Assembly (NCBI GenBank): GCA_016199605.1
Contig: JACQGJ010000036.1
Span: 1 to 5,826 of the forward strand
DNA: 5,826 nt
Reading direction: 5' to 3'
Source: Armatimonadota bacterium
Lineage (GTDB): Bacteria > Armatimonadota > Abditibacteriia > CG2-30-59-28
Below the pieces are notes generated by a model. It was given only the letters and a program-made list of their open reading frames with translations. It did no database searches and had not been told where the DNA came from. Position numbers and translations under genes: made by a program. Positions 5,655 to 5,826 of this stretch are shown one piece after another. Each line of letters opens with the position of its first letter. The stretch's first letter is position 1.

Positions 5655-5826
5655 TCATCGGACTCGATAGAAGAAGCGATGGTGCTCGAATTGGGACCTC
5701 CCTTGCGGGAGGCTCCTTTCGTTGATCGTGGTGTGAGAAGACCACCTGTGTTCACCCCAGTGTGCATTGTCTATTCTGATGTCGCTCAATTCGTAGCCAC
5801 GGTAGGGAACGGTCGCCGTGCCGTTC
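5655..5826 (-). CDS. Possible C-terminal end of a convergent gene (unrecognised)
   Basis: A minus-strand frame enters from the right edge and stops at 5655-5657, leaving 56 residues. The reading begins NGTATVPYRGYELSDIRIDN and ends HHRFFYRVR. Composition is protein-like, with codons ending mostly in C or G over the first ~20, and the gene would converge on the porin with a 7-nt gap. I do not recognise the family. A GC-rich hairpin at 5697-5712 lies inside the frame, and the opposite strand is also open over part of this stretch, so the call is tentative. Confidence 0.42.
   Translation of the reverse strand, partial: NGTATVPYRGYELSDIRIDNAHWGEHRWSSHTTINERSLPQGRSQFEHHRFFYRVR
5693..5719 (+). terminator. 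Candidate intrinsic terminator after the porin
   Basis: CCTCCC (5697-5702) and GGGAGG (5707-5712) form a perfect six-pair GC stem around a TTGC loop, extendable by three further pairs beyond an A-C mismatch. The following CTCCTTTCGTT is only a weak T-tract. It stands 49 nt after the porin stop, a reasonable place to end the transcript. Confidence 0.5.

Noticed and set aside
5690..5826. Plus-strand open frame at the right edge
   Set aside because: No start codon with a ribosome-binding site, it crosses the terminator hairpin, and its translation looks less protein-like than the opposite strand.

Overview
The window comes from a Gram-negative bacterium of moderately high GC (roughly 55-60% by eye). 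The outer-membrane porin with a signal peptide and a terminal aromatic residue shows two membranes. The mix of genes (an alginate-export-type porin, a rhodanese/MauE pair, and a large polytopic membrane protein resembling DUF6785) is one I associate with Planctomycetota, Verrucomicrobiota and other poorly cultivated phyla rather than enterobacteria. That placement is a guess; no ribosomal or marker gene is present.

Layout. Positions 1-986 (minus strand) hold the N-terminal ~328 residues of a multi-spanning membrane protein that runs off the left edge. It probably starts at a TTG preceded by a good ribosome-binding site. A 270-bp divergent spacer follows, with candidate promoters on both strands and a GC-rich palindromic repeat. 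Four plus-strand genes with one overlap or short gaps follow, plus a short leader: glyoxalase I (gloA, 1257-1643); a membrane-anchored double-rhodanese protein (1745-2818); a MauE/DoxX-type redox membrane protein whose ATG overlaps the rhodanese stop codon (2815-3378); and an Rrf2/IscR-type regulator with an iron-sulfur-type cysteine cluster (3514-4023). A 507-residue alginate-export-family porin (4124-5647) comes next. A GC-rich hairpin lies after it, and a minus-strand reading frame enters from the right edge and ends at 5655, probably the tail of a convergent gene.

How the genes may work together (inference). The rhodanese and MauE/DoxX proteins look like one translationally coupled unit acting at the inner membrane, with rhodanese domains in the periplasm handling sulfane sulfur or thiol/disulfide chemistry and the MauE/DoxX protein supplying a redox-active CxC site. 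The adjacent Rrf2 regulator could sense Fe-S, redox, NO or sulfur state and control itself, the rhodanese/MauE pair, or the porin. Glyoxalase I is a glutathione-dependent detoxification enzyme and may share only the thiol theme. No tRNA, rRNA, CRISPR array, IS element or phage gene was seen.
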